A DNA stretch of 64,000 nt from an uncultured Collinsella sp. (GCA_900541015.1 UQIB01000006.1:1-64000), one strand, 5' to 3'; positions 7,508-17,042 are shown, numbered from the stretch's first letter. Translations and numbers: made by a program. The notes: a model not told the origin generated them from the sequence alone.

Positions 7508-8845
7508 ATGCCCCAGAACATCTTCGGTACCGATGGCGTCCGTGGCGTTGCCAACGCCGACCTCTCGTGCGACCTCGCGTTTCGCCTGGGCCGTGCGGCG
7601 ACCAAGTTTCTTGGTCCGGATATCTGCATCGGCCGCGACACGCGTCTTTCGGGCACCATGCTCGAGAGTGCTCTGACCGCCGGCATTATGGCCGAGGGCG
7701 GCCGCCCGCATTGCTGCGGCGTTATCCCCACGCCTGCCGTGGCACTGCTCACCGTTCAGAACGAGCTCGATGGCGGCATCGTCATCTCCGCTTCGCATAA
7801 TCCGCCGGAGTTCAATGGCATCAAGTTCTTTAGTCGCAAGGGCATGAAGCTCCCCGATGCTGTCGAGGAAGAGATCAGCGCCTGGGTCATGTCCGAGGAA
7901 GCCATGGCTGCCGACACGCTGCCGACCGGTGCCGGCGTGGGCCACATCATCAAGATGAAGGACGCTCGCAAGGCATACGTCGACCACGCCATCGATACGC
8001 TTGATGGCCTGAGGCTCGACGGCCTGGTCGTTGCCGTCGACTGCGGCCACGGTGCTTCCTGCCAGACTACGCCCGCCGCACTGCAGCGCCTGGGTGCCAC
8101 GGTCCATGCCATCAACACCGATTATTGCGGTACCGACATCAACGTCGAGTGCGGCTCTACGCACCTCGAGCCCCTGCGCGAGCTCGTGCTGCGCACCCAT
8201 GCTGATATCGGTCTGGCCCACGACGGCGACGCCGACCGCGTGCTGTTCGTGGACAGCGAGGGCGATGAGATCGACGGTGACTACATCCTGGCTATCTGCG
8301 GTTCTGACCTTGCCGCTCGCGGCAAGCTCGCCAACTCCGAGATCGTCTCGACCGTCATGTGCAACCTGGGCTTCTCCATCGCTATGAAGGAGCAGGGCTT
8401 CGAGATGGTCCAGACCGCCGTGGGCGACCGCTACGTTCTGGAGCGCATGCTCGCGGACGGGGCCGTCATCGGCGGCGAACAGTCCGGCCACATCATCTTC
8501 CTGGAGCACAACACCACCGGCGACGGCCTGGTGACGGCTCTGCAGCTGCTGGCCGTGCTCAAGCGCACCGGTCGCACCCTCACCGATCTTGCCGGCATCA
8601 TGAAGAAGTACCCGCAGGTACTCGTCAACGTGCATTCCGACAACAAGGCCGGTCTGGACGATTGCCAGCCCATCTGGGATGCCGTCGCTGCTGCCGAGAA
8701 GGAGCTTGACGGCCGCGGCCGCATTCTGGTGCGCCCGAGCGGTACCGAGCCGCTGGTCCGCGTGATGGCCGAGGCCGAGACGCACGAGCTGACCCAGCGC
8801 GTTGTCGACGACATCGTCGAGGTTGTCAAGCGCGAACTTCCCTAA
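7508..8845 (+). CDS. glmM: Phosphoglucosamine mutase
   Basis: A 445-residue enzyme that converts glucosamine-6-phosphate to glucosamine-1-phosphate for UDP-GlcNAc and cell wall synthesis. The N-terminal FGTDGVRGVAN, the phosphoserine loop ISASHNP (active Ser96), the magnesium loop DGDADR and the C-terminal phosphate-binding RPSGTEPLVRVM are all intact. Length is normal for the family. It follows a GGAAGGAG site. The nearby nagB uses the same metabolite, glucosamine-6-phosphate, in the catabolic direction. Confidence 0.96.
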   Translation: MPQNIFGTDGVRGVANADLSCDLAFRLGRAATKFLGPDICIGRDTRLSGTMLESALTAGIMAEGGRPHCCGVIPTPAVALLTVQNELDGGIVISASHNPPEFNGIKFFSRKGMKLPDAVEEEISAWVMSEEAMAADTLPTGAGVGHIIKMKDARKAYVDHAIDTLDGLRLDGLVVAVDCGHGASCQTTPAALQRLGATVHAINTDYCGTDINVECGSTHLEPLRELVLRTHADIGLAHDGDADRVLFVDSEGDEIDGDYILAICGSDLAARGKLANSEIVSTVMCNLGFSIAMKEQGFEMVQTAVGDRYVLERMLADGAVIGGEQSGHIIFLEHNTTGDGLVTALQLLAVLKRTGRTLTDLAGIMKKYPQVLVNVHSDNKAGLDDCQPIWDAVAAAEKELDGRGRILVRPSGTEPLVRVMAEAETHELTQRVVDDIVEVVKRELP

Positions 8846-8916
8846 TGGTCAAAAACCGGTGCCAAGTGGTAAACTGTTAAGGTTATTTTGATTGATTGGT
8901 ATGTCCGAGGGGGAGC

Positions 8917-9414
8917 ATGTTCACTAAAGTCCTAAGGTCTTTGGGTATGCGTGGTCGAGTCCTTACGCTGGATGCTCCCATCTCGGGCGATGTCATTCCG
9001 CTTTCCGAGGTAAACGACCAGACGTTTGCCACCGGCCTTTTGGGCCAGGGCGTGGCGATTCAGCCCACCGGAACGCGTGTGATTGCACCGGCTGATGCCA
9101 AGGTCGAGGCCATTTTTCCCACGGGACACGCCGTTGCGCTTAACACGGTCGATGGCTTGGACGTGCTCATCCACGTTGGTTTGGATACCGTTCAGCTCGA
9201 GGGCAAGCACTTTACCGTACATGCGCAAGTGGGTGACATCGTCCATAAGGGCGATGTACTCATTGAGTTCGATCGCGAGGCAATTGCTGCCGAAGGCTAC
9301 GATGTGACGGTTCCCATCTTGGTGTGCAACTCCGTTGAGTTCTCGAGCATCAAGGGCTCCGTTGGCGTGCATGTCGAAGAGATGGACCAGCTCATCGTTG
9401 CTCGCGAGCGCTAG
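8917..9414 (+). CDS. PTS glucose-type EIIA domain protein
   Basis: A 165-residue stand-alone IIA protein of the glucose/sucrose superfamily. GHAVAL holds His71 and LIHVGLDT holds His86, 15 residues apart as in Crr of E. coli, where the second is phosphorylated by HPr and passes the phosphoryl group to a IIB domain. The ATG at 8917 follows GAGGGGGAGC; an earlier in-frame start at 8896 has no such site. The only other PTS protein here, the EIICB at 36225, has no IIA domain, so this protein could be its phosphoryl donor (inference). Confidence 0.88.
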   Translation: MFTKVLRSLGMRGRVLTLDAPISGDVIPLSEVNDQTFATGLLGQGVAIQPTGTRVIAPADAKVEAIFPTGHAVALNTVDGLDVLIHVGLDTVQLEGKHFTVHAQVGDIVHKGDVLIEFDREAIAAEGYDVTVPILVCNSVEFSSIKGSVGVHVEEMDQLIVARER

Positions 9415-9685
9415 CAAGTGCACGTGGCCATTAGTCTACAATTCAAACACGTTTACGGAGGGCGCCCTTGAAAGAGGACGCCCTCAGTGGCAAGATGGGA
9501 TTTGTCCGAAGCTAAAAGGCTTTGGGTCACCGTGGACGGGCAGGGGCCTCGACGCGGCTAGACACGAGACACATACATTACGCGACCTCGCCCTGGTGGC
9601 CGCACACGTTGGTTGCGGCCGACGCGGGCCGCGGGCAAGTGCTTGTAAGGGAGCCTTGCCTCTCTTGTACGAGAAAGGACGCGTA
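9415..9685. other. Intergenic region before nagB
   Basis: No gene is visible in these 271 bases. A possible -10 box TACAAT lies at 9437-9442 without a good -35. An inverted repeat around 9459-9486 (GAGGGCG ... CGCCCTC) and several GC-rich short repeats could form a structured leader. I checked for a glmS-type ribozyme core and do not see it. Confidence 0.4.
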
Positions 9686-10414
9686 ATGAAGATCATTAAA
9701 GCTAAAGACTACGAGGATATGAGCCGCAAGGCCGCTAATATCATCTCGGCCCAGGTTATCCTCAAGCCCGACTGTGTGCTGGGTCTTGCCACCGGCTCCA
9801 CCCCGATCGGTGCCTACAAGCAGCTCGCTGCTTGGTACAAGAAGGGCGACGTCGACTTTGCCGAGGTCAGCACCTACAACCTGGACGAGTATCGCGGCCT
9901 TTCGCACGACGATCCCCAGAGCTATCACTACTTCATGCGTGAGAACTTCTTCGATCACATCAACATCGACCTGAACAACACGCATGTTCCCGACGGTTCC
10001 AACCCCGACGCCGCCGCTGCCTGCTCTGAGTACGACAAGATTGTCGCCGACGCCGGTTATCCGGATCTGCAGCTGCTCGGCATTGGCAACAACGGCCACA
10101 TTGGCTTCAACGAGCCCGATGACCACTTCTCCAAGGGCACGCACTGCGTCGACCTCACCGAGAGCACCATTCAGGCCAACAGCCGCCTGTTCGACAGCAT
10201 CGACGATGTTCCCCGTCAGGCCTACACCATGGGTACCCAGACCATCATGTATGCCCGCATGATCCTGGTCGTCGCCAACGGCGAGGCCAAGGCTCAGGCC
10301 GTGCATGACATGTGCTATGGTCCGGTTACGCCCGAGTGCCCGGCTTCGATCCTGCAGCTGCACACCAACTGCGTTGTCGTTGCCGACGAGGCCGCCCTTT
10401 CGCTCTGCGAGTAG
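9686..10414 (+). CDS. nagB: Glucosamine-6-phosphate deaminase
   Basis: A 242-residue NagB that converts glucosamine-6-phosphate to fructose-6-phosphate and ammonia, the last step of amino-sugar use. Diagnostic segments are LGLATGSTPIGAYKQL, YNLDEYRGL, LLGIGNNGHIGFNEP and GTQTIMYARMI. The start at 9686 follows GAGAAAGGA and gives the normal family length; the longer open frame upstream has no support. No nagA is adjacent. A terminator follows. Confidence 0.95.
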   Translation: MKIIKAKDYEDMSRKAANIISAQVILKPDCVLGLATGSTPIGAYKQLAAWYKKGDVDFAEVSTYNLDEYRGLSHDDPQSYHYFMRENFFDHINIDLNNTHVPDGSNPDAAAACSEYDKIVADAGYPDLQLLGIGNNGHIGFNEPDDHFSKGTHCVDLTESTIQANSRLFDSIDDVPRQAYTMGTQTIMYARMILVVANGEAKAQAVHDMCYGPVTPECPASILQLHTNCVVVADEAALSLCE

Positions 10415-10446
10415 CGCGAATCCTGCAGCTCGACATAGCCTTGCCT

Positions 10447-10475
10447 AAGGCCTCCGCTTTGCGGGGGCCTTTTTG
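10447..10475 (+). terminator. Intrinsic terminator of nagB
   Basis: AAGGCCTCCGC, a TTT loop and GCGGGGGCCTTTTT form a GC-rich stem with a T-run. Confidence 0.85.
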
Positions 10476-10862
10476 CTATCCCTTTCCGCCCACTTGACCA
10501 AAATCTTGCCGCAAGCTTGACGAATGCCGGATGCCCAACAGCTTGATTCATTCTATATCAGATTCTATGCAAAAATGCCACTAGAAGGTCGTAGACGGTA
10601 GCGGGTGCTAGGCGAGTTGAATGACATAGCTGAACCTTGTTCATCTGCGTTACACTGCCGCTTAGATGGGACAAGTTGACAAGCTCATTTACCTGCTTAA
10701 AGACCGATTAGTCGGGGGATTAATAACAATCGGCCCTCGCTGTACAAAAACTTGCCGCTTGCGTACCAAAAGACAACCTAAAACACAAGGTCGCTCTATT
10801 CATAGCGCGGCTTGTATGGTCTTGCGGCTACAGTGTCCATACGGTCGAGTTGAGGAGCGGGC
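10476..10862. other. Long intergenic region upstream of the SARP-type regulator
   Basis: About 390 bases with no supported gene. The motif CTTGCCGC or its complement recurs several times (around 10507, 10751 and 10820), including CTTGCCGCAAG, and could be regulator-binding repeats; this is a weak visual impression. A 67-residue open frame here has no ribosome-binding site. Confidence 0.35.
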
Positions 10863-13862
10863 ATGGTAAACGATTTGAGCGGTATAGACGACCTCGAGCT
10901 GATGCCGCTGGGCGGAGGCTATATGGTGCGACGCGAACGCTTGATGAATGAGCTTATCGCCAAGGGCCGAAAGGCCGGCATCGTGGTTCTTTATGCGCCC
11001 GACGGGTTTGGGAAGACCTCGGTGCTGCTGCAGTACACCCATGAGGTTAAATGCGACCCGACGCGAGGCCCCGTGCGGATTATCGAGGCCGATCGCGCCA
11101 CTGGGCGCGAGGTGTTTATGCAGCTCGAGGTGGTTACCGAAGAACTCAAAGACAAACCGCACTCCCTTATCGCGATTGATAATGTGCCAAACCTCGATCA
11201 GCACGATACCGAAGACCTCATCGACAGGATTCGCGGCCTGCGCGCTATGGGGGTAGGGGTCTTTATCTCCTGCCGTCCTTCAAATCGTCAGCTGATTCAT
11301 GGGCTGGGCGATTCGGTTAAGATCAATGCGCAGATGCTCAAGGTGCATGCCTATGAGTATTCGGCGTGGGCATCGGCGTTTTCGATCAGCACATCGCTCG
11401 ACTTTTATCAGCTCACACAGGGCGTGCCCGAGCTCGTTTCGGCATTGCAGACAGGTCTGTATGGCCAAGGCGACGTAGCCGGTCTGCTCGAAAATGAGAT
11501 TGTGAACGTATATGGCGCGGCACTTGCCGATCTGGCTTCGCTCGACAATAATGCGCTGTTTTGCGTGGCATGTCTCATGGTTTTGATGGGCGAGGGCAAT
11601 ATAGCAGAACTCGAGGCTTGTGGGGTAAGGCTGTCGATGGTCGACCAGTCCTACTTTGTACGCGACTACCCGATCTTTGGCTTGGACCCCGCCGAGCGGA
11701 GTTTTACGTGTCTGGGCACGGAGGATAACGGACGCTTGCGCTTGCGTAAGTTGGTGGCCGAGGTTCGCCCCGAACTTGTTCCGAGGGCGGCCCGAATTTT
11801 GCTTAAGGCGGGTAGATGCGATGCGGCGATGGGCCTGGCGGACGCCTTTTTGGACCGTGAAGCGGTCCTTGAACTTGCTGGGCAGTATGGGGTCGATCTT
11901 GCTCTGACGGGGCACGGGGCCGATATCTGCCGAGCAGCGCTGGGCACGATCGATGCCGACGATCCGGCTCCAGAGCCAACGCCTGCCGAGGCGCTTGGCG
12001 TATATCTGGCATCGGTCAGCGTGTCCAATACAAAGCTCGCTCGCTATATGGCATCGGTCATCGAGCGCGGGGGCGAACGGGCGGCCTGCGAAATAGACCC
12101 TGTTTCATGGAGGGTGGCCCAGACACTGACGGCTGTTTGCTATGGGGACAACGGGCTTGGGCTTCCTACGAATCTGGCCGTGCCAGAAATCGAGACATCC
12201 CATACCGCACTCGATATGTTGTCTGCGCATATCGAGGTCAAACGCTGTCTGACCGAGCGGGGAAATGACGGCGGCGTTCTACAACAGCTCAAAACGAGCA
12301 AGGCCTACGACTGCGAGCTCGACATCGCGGGGATTGTTATACGGGCCGATAGCATGCTGGTGGAGCTCTTTGATGGGTCGTTTGCGGGAACCGACGAGCG
12401 CGACGACGAGATGACGGTGGTGCGGGAGGCGCTCGACGTACGTGGGCTTAAGGCGATGGCTATCTGGGTGCGCATGGTGTTGGCGGCACGGCGGCTCCTT
12501 TCCGGCTTGCCGGTAACCGACGACGCGGCGTTCAACGAGCTCGATCGTTTTGCCGTGCGCATGCGCGACAACCAGATTCAGCTGTTTGGCCTGTTGCTAG
12601 AAGGCTGGCAGTCGCTGGCAGAGGGACGGCCGGTTAATGCAAAGTTCCGTGCGGTCCAAGTGCTCAAACTTGCCGAGGAGTCGATTGCGTACATGCGCGA
12701 TAACGCATTGCTGCTGGAGCGCGCGGCATATCTGCGTAACACCTCGATGGTTTCGGTGCGCGAGGAAGCGGAGCTACTCGATATAAGCCAGACACAGGTT
12801 GGTGGAGCGGAGGCCTGGATGGTGGCGCTGCATTTGGCCTGTGCGGGCCGAGACAGCGATCTTGCGGCCTGGATGTCCATGAATCGTGCTGGGATTCTAG
12901 AGCCATCGTATCGGCTCTTTGCGCGCCTTGCCATGCATTGTCTGGGCGAGCCGGCGGCCAGGATACGCAAGAAGCTTCCCGTGCGCGAGCTATCGCGGTA
13001 TTCGCTGCGCGACGATTTGGAAGGGGAGGGCGAGCGCCTGTTCCAGGCCGGCGAGGTTGAAGCCGTTGATACCATCGACCATATCGAGATTCGCATGTTT
13101 GGTGCGTTTCGCGCCGAGCGCGACGGGTTTCCCATCACGGACAAAATGTGGCGCCGCAAGAAGGCGGCGACACTTGCCGAGCGGCTTGCGCTGGGCATGG
13201 ATGCGCTCGTCGATCGTGAGACGCTGGCCATGGAGCTGTGGCCCCATGCCGAGTTCAATAGCGCCCGCAACAACCTGTACTCGACGATATCGCGCTTGCG
13301 GTCGGCTTTGGGGCCGACGCCAGACGGCAAGTCGTGTGTGCTCATCCAAAATGAATGCATCGGACTCAACGGCGACTACGTTAAGACCGATGTACGGCTG
13401 TTTGACCAGATAAGCCGCGAGGTTTTGGGAAATCGCACGGGTGCGCGCGGGCCCCATTTAGTTGAGCTGTGCCTTAAGATTGAGCAGCTTTATGCCGGAC
13501 CGCTGTATGTGCCCAATGGCTGTAATCCCACCTACTTTTTGCGTATGCGACGCATTATGCAGTCAAAGTACATCGATTGCATGATTAAGGGAGCAAATGC
13601 CGCTCTAGAAGAAAACGATCTGCAGTCGGCGATTTGGCTGGCGGAGTCGGGGCTTCGGCAGGAAACGGCGCGTGAGGATATGGTGCGCTGCGCCATGCGC
13701 GTCTACAGTGCGGCGGGGCGGCGGCGCGATATCGTCGAGCTGTACAGCGGGCATATGCACCATCTGAGGGAGCAGGTCAATGGCGTGCCCGAGCCCGAGA
13801 CGCGGCGTCTATACGAGCGCTTGGTGGAGGGGCGACTCAATCGCGTGCTGGTCGAGCGATAA
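10863..13862 (+). CDS. Large ATPase / SARP-type transcriptional regulator
   Basis: A 999-residue cytoplasmic regulator. The N-terminal NTPase (STAND, MalT/AfsR-like) has a P-loop APDGFGKTS (Gly48 to Thr52). The middle 300-700 is helical, TPR-like. From about residue 740 (HIEIRMFGAFRAERDG) it has a winged-helix DNA-binding domain of OmpR/SARP type, with RNNLYSTISRLRSALG as recognition region, followed by a bacterial transcriptional activation domain to the C-terminus. This order, STAND first and SARP last, is the reverse of AfsR. Such proteins sense a ligand or partner and activate target promoters. No obvious target gene or cluster is adjacent, so its regulon is unknown. Confidence 0.8.
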   Translation: MVNDLSGIDDLELMPLGGGYMVRRERLMNELIAKGRKAGIVVLYAPDGFGKTSVLLQYTHEVKCDPTRGPVRIIEADRATGREVFMQLEVVTEELKDKPHSLIAIDNVPNLDQHDTEDLIDRIRGLRAMGVGVFISCRPSNRQLIHGLGDSVKINAQMLKVHAYEYSAWASAFSISTSLDFYQLTQGVPELVSALQTGLYGQGDVAGLLENEIVNVYGAALADLASLDNNALFCVACLMVLMGEGNIAELEACGVRLSMVDQSYFVRDYPIFGLDPAERSFTCLGTEDNGRLRLRKLVAEVRPELVPRAARILLKAGRCDAAMGLADAFLDREAVLELAGQYGVDLALTGHGADICRAALGTIDADDPAPEPTPAEALGVYLASVSVSNTKLARYMASVIERGGERAACEIDPVSWRVAQTLTAVCYGDNGLGLPTNLAVPEIETSHTALDMLSAHIEVKRCLTERGNDGGVLQQLKTSKAYDCELDIAGIVIRADSMLVELFDGSFAGTDERDDEMTVVREALDVRGLKAMAIWVRMVLAARRLLSGLPVTDDAAFNELDRFAVRMRDNQIQLFGLLLEGWQSLAEGRPVNAKFRAVQVLKLAEESIAYMRDNALLLERAAYLRNTSMVSVREEAELLDISQTQVGGAEAWMVALHLACAGRDSDLAAWMSMNRAGILEPSYRLFARLAMHCLGEPAARIRKKLPVRELSRYSLRDDLEGEGERLFQAGEVEAVDTIDHIEIRMFGAFRAERDGFPITDKMWRRKKAATLAERLALGMDALVDRETLAMELWPHAEFNSARNNLYSTISRLRSALGPTPDGKSCVLIQNECIGLNGDYVKTDVRLFDQISREVLGNRTGARGPHLVELCLKIEQLYAGPLYVPNGCNPTYFLRMRRIMQSKYIDCMIKGANAALEENDLQSAIWLAESGLRQETAREDMVRCAMRVYSAAGRRRDIVELYSGHMHHLREQVNGVPEPETRRLYERLVEGRLNRVLVER

Positions 13863-13894
13863 AAAACGGGCGCCCGAAGTACTTGGGCACCCGT
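13861..13894 (-). terminator. Terminator of yhbY (minus strand)
   Basis: On the minus strand ACGGGTGCCCAAGT and ACTTCGGGCGCCCGT pair and are followed by TTTTTT. It lies between convergent genes and may also help end the + strand regulator. Confidence 0.75.
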
Positions 13895-13931
13895 AAGCTT
13901 GCTATGTGTTGGCTCGCCGGATCATTGGCTC

Positions 13932-14231
13932 TTAGACGAGCTTGATCTTCTCGATGTCCTTGCGCGAGGACTCGCGATACAGCGAGAACTTGCGACCGAT
14001 GACCTGGACGACCTCGGCGTGGCAACGCTCAGCGAGCTCTTCGGCGGCCTCGCGGGCGGAAAGACTGGAGCCATCGAGCACGGAGCACTTAACGAGCTCG
14101 TGCTTCTCCAGGTAGGCGACCGTCTGCTCGACGGTGCCCTCGTTGACATCGGACTTGCCGATGATGATGGCGGGGTTGAGGTGATGGGCCATGCTGCGAA
14201 GCTGCTTGACCTGTGCTCCTGTCAGTGCCAT
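13932..14231 (-). CDS. yhbY: Ribosome-associated RNA-binding protein, CRM domain (YhbY)
   Basis: A 99-residue single-domain CRM (CRS1-YhbY) protein: MALTGAQVKQLRSMAHHLNP, the IIGKSDVNEGTV GxxG-like loop and VIGRKFSLYRES at the end are diagnostic. Members bind precursors of the large ribosomal subunit. It is monocistronic, with a terminator directly downstream. Confidence 0.93.
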   Translation of the reverse strand: MALTGAQVKQLRSMAHHLNPAIIIGKSDVNEGTVEQTVAYLEKHELVKCSVLDGSSLSAREAAEELAERCHAEVVQVIGRKFSLYRESSRKDIEKIKLV

Positions 14232-14389
14232 GGGTTCTCGCTTTCTATGTATGGGGCGCCCCGCGACGGGGCCTTAATCTACGTGAGCTGTCCCACGATA
14301 GCGCAGGAACGGCGCGGTGTGGAGCGCGTTTGCCCAGTTCAAAAAGAATGCGGATGCCGAGTGAGTGGGCGGTGCGGGCTGCGAACAGG

Positions 14390-15277
14390 CTATGAGCTGA
14401 GCGCAGAGACCGGATCCCATGCAATAAACGCCCAACGGACCTTGCGGACATGATCGAGCATATAGCGCCCCTGCGGCACGCCCTTGGAGCCCGGCTCACC
14501 GGCATGGGGATTCTCAATCATGTGCTGGGCGATGTAGTCGTGCAGGCGGTCGACCTTATCCTCGTTGCCATGCTCAAGCATGCGGGAAAAGTCCGCCACG
14601 CCCGCTTCAAGGCTGTCGAAGGTATCGCGACGAGGCGATTCAAAGTACGTAACCTGCGGCAACGCACCCATCTGAATAAGGATGTTGAAGGCGTACACAA
14701 AGCCATTACTGCAGGTAACCGAGGCACCGATAGCGTTCATCAAGTGTAGGTCATAGCGCGGGCTGGAGTTGGCGACCATCGTGACAGCACAACGACGACG
14801 AGCCGTACGATCAAGCTTGGCAAGCGCGCCTTTTAGATTGGTCGTCGTAACCGACCGACTGGCAAAGGCCACATCCACCGCTTTCGCGACCGGTCCAACC
14901 AAATCCCAATCATCATCCCAAGCAAGCTCAAGCGGCGTAATAAGATCCTCGAGCCCGTAATACTCAATGCCGGCATCAAGGGTGCCCAACATGGCAGGGG
15001 AAAAATCAGCGGCAATCACGGGATGCCCGTCTTGCGCAAGCGGAATAGCAATCGACCCAGCCCCACATCCCATATCCAGCACCGATTCACCAGGCTTTAA
15101 CGCCAACAGCTTTATAAAATCCCGGGCATAAGGGGCAGTCTCAAGCGGCCGAAAATGCCGAGCCCTTTTATCCCACTCAAAAGAATCATCAGCCCGCCGC
15201 CGACCAGCCTGCAGACGCATCCATTCGCCATTCCAATCAGCAGCAAGCAGCTCAGAACGATTCTCCCCATCAACCAC
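14390..15277 (-). CDS. SAM-dependent methyltransferase
   Basis: A 295-residue class I methyltransferase. Motif I is VLDMGCGAGSIAIPLA, followed by the acidic residue of motif II (VIAADFS). The C-terminal half, with CSNGFVYAFNILIQMGALP, is not a type I recognise, so the substrate is unknown. A GTG start at 15277 is preceded at seven bases by AGGAGG (15285-15290); an ATG further upstream would add a hydrophobic stretch without a ribosome-binding site and is less likely. Confidence 0.8.
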   Translation of the reverse strand: MVDGENRSELLAADWNGEWMRLQAGRRRADDSFEWDKRARHFRPLETAPYARDFIKLLALKPGESVLDMGCGAGSIAIPLAQDGHPVIAADFSPAMLGTLDAGIEYYGLEDLITPLELAWDDDWDLVGPVAKAVDVAFASRSVTTTNLKGALAKLDRTARRRCAVTMVANSSPRYDLHLMNAIGASVTCSNGFVYAFNILIQMGALPQVTYFESPRRDTFDSLEAGVADFSRMLEHGNEDKVDRLHDYIAQHMIENPHAGEPGSKGVPQGRYMLDHVRKVRWAFIAWDPVSALSS

Positions 15278-15594
15278 GGGCCAACCTCCTAGCAACAAAA
15301 AAGCGACTCCTCCCAAAAGAAGAGCCGCAACCAGCATATATCAGAAAAGAACCGTTCCAACGCCAAGCCGCCGCACCAGCCAAGTGGTGCAGGAGCGAAG
15401 CAACTGCAACCGGGATAGACCCCAACTGAGGTCCCGTTGTGCGGGAGCCCCGGGGAGGGCAAATATATAAGGTCGATCGCGAGTTCCGCACGAGCCGGAG
15501 AGCACTTAATGTGCTCTCCGTGCGAGTCAGGACTGTTCGAGCAGGCGACCTTATATATTTGCCCTCCCCGGGGCTCCTCGCCAGTCCCCCTCAG
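15278..15594. other. Intergenic region with large inverted-repeat element
   Basis: Apart from the ribosome-binding site of the methyltransferase (15285-15290) this stretch holds only the inverted-repeat element at 15445-15576 and about 150 bases without features. Confidence 0.5.
15445..15576. repeat. 132-bp element with 31-bp perfect terminal inverted repeats
   Basis: 15445-15475 and 15546-15576 are perfect inverted copies over 31 bp, starting GAGCCCCGGGGAGGGC and running into AAATATATAAGGTCG. The interior contains a second inverted repeat (CGGAGAGCAC-TTAAT-GTGCTCTCCG). No open frame is carried. As RNA it would form a very long hairpin; as DNA it resembles a miniature transposable element. 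I see no clear target-site duplication. Confidence 0.85.
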
Positions 15595-16959
15595 CTAGTT
15601 CTTGAGCGAGTTCAGCGGAGCCGGGAAGCGTCCACCGCGGTGGGCAAGCACGGTGCCGGCGTTGGGGTTCACCGGCATGATGGGCGCACGGCCAAACAGG
15701 CCGCCGTACTCGACGCAGTCGCCCACGCCCTTGCCGATGGCGGGAATCACGCGGACGGCCGTGGTCTTGTTGTTGATGACGCCGATGGCCATCTCGTCGG
15801 CGATGATGCCGGCGATGGTCTCGACCGGGGTGTCGCCGGGGATGGCGATCATGTCCAGGCCGACGGAGCACACGCAGGTCATGGCCTCGAGCTTCTCGAG
15901 CGAAAGCGCGCCGGCCTCGACGGCGGCGATCATGCCGGCGTCCTCGGATACGGGGATAAAGGCGCCCGAGAGACCGCCCACGCTGGAGCTGGCCATGACG
16001 CCGCCCTTCTTGACGGCATCGTTGAGCATGGCGAGCGCGCAGGTCGTGCCGGGGCCACCGCAGGTGCCCACGCCGATGATCTCGAGGATGCGCGCGACGG
16101 AGTCGCCGATGGCAGGCGTGGGAGCCAGCGAGAGGTCGACAATGCCCTTCTCGACACCCAGGCGATGGGCGGCCTCGCGGCTCATGAGCTCGCCGGCGCG
16201 GGTGATCTTAAAGGCGGTCTGCTTAATCTTCTCGGCGACCTCCATCATCGATGCGGAATCGGGCAGCGTCTCCAGGGCTGCGGCCATAACGCCGGGGCCC
16301 GAGACGCCTACGTTGATGACGGCGTCGGCCTCGCCACCGCCGTGGACGGCGCCCGCCATAAACGGGGAGTCCTCGACCATGTTGGCAAAGCAGACAAACT
16401 TGGAGGCGCCAACGGAATCCTCGTCGGCCGTAAGCTTGGCGGCATCGATGATGGTCTGGGCGGCCATGAGCACGGCGTCCATGTTGATGCCGGCACGCAG
16501 GCTGGCGACGTTGACGCTGGAGCAGACGCGGCTGGTGGTAGCGAGCGCCTGGGGGATGGACTGGATGACACGGCGGTCGGCGTCGCCGATGCCCTTCTGG
16601 ACGAGCGCGGAGAAGCCGCCCAGGTAGTCGATGCCGAGCGTCTCAGCCGCGCGGTCGAGGGCATGCGCGATGGGGGTGAGGTCCTCATCCTTGCAGCACG
16701 CGGCGATCTGCGCCACCGGGGTGACGGAAACGCGCTTGTTGACGATGGGGATACCGTACTCGCGCTCGAGGTTCTCGGCGGTCTCGACCAGATGCTCAGC
16801 CGTGTGCGTCACGTGGTCGTAGATCTTCGTGCACATGCGGTCGAGGTTCTCGTTACCGCAACCCATGAGCGAAACACCCATGGTGATGGTCCTGATGTCG
16901 AGGTTCTGCTCCTCAACCATGCCGCGGGTTTCCGCGATTTCTGCGGGCGTGATCGCCAT
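15595..16959 (-). CDS. DUF711/UPF0210 family protein
   Basis: A 454-residue protein of the PFL/UPF0210 family, recognisable from the N-terminal DIRTITMGVSLMGCGNEN, from NVASLRAGINMDAVLMAA and from the glycine-rich GVGTCGGPGTTCALAMLND. The family is widespread in anaerobes and often sits beside an ACT-domain protein, which is absent here. Biochemical role is not established. The start at 16959 (MAITPAEIAETR) follows TAGGAGCGCAAGG; a longer frame would lack a ribosome-binding site. Length is normal. Confidence 0.88.
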   Translation of the reverse strand: MAITPAEIAETRGMVEEQNLDIRTITMGVSLMGCGNENLDRMCTKIYDHVTHTAEHLVETAENLEREYGIPIVNKRVSVTPVAQIAACCKDEDLTPIAHALDRAAETLGIDYLGGFSALVQKGIGDADRRVIQSIPQALATTSRVCSSVNVASLRAGINMDAVLMAAQTIIDAAKLTADEDSVGASKFVCFANMVEDSPFMAGAVHGGGEADAVINVGVSGPGVMAAALETLPDSASMMEVAEKIKQTAFKITRAGELMSREAAHRLGVEKGIVDLSLAPTPAIGDSVARILEIIGVGTCGGPGTTCALAMLNDAVKKGGVMASSSVGGLSGAFIPVSEDAGMIAAVEAGALSLEKLEAMTCVCSVGLDMIAIPGDTPVETIAGIIADEMAIGVINNKTTAVRVIPAIGKGVGDCVEYGGLFGRAPIMPVNPNAGTVLAHRGGRFPAPLNSLKN

Positions 16960-17004
16960 CCTTGCGCTCCTATCTGCCAAAACGAGCATAGTCTTATCTA
17001 TTCT

Positions 17005-17042
17005 AACGTGCCGCACGTGCCAAGTGGCGCATGCGGCACGTT
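17005..17042 (-). terminator. Probable terminator hairpin after metH
   Basis: AACGTGCCGCA and TGCGGCACGTT form an 11-bp perfect stem with an internal loop. The T-run is better on the plus strand than on the minus strand, so efficiency for metH is uncertain. Confidence 0.5.

Noticed and set aside
9415..9685. Possible glmS-type ribozyme before nagB
   Set aside because: The conserved ribozyme core is not seen and the class normally precedes glmS, not nagB.
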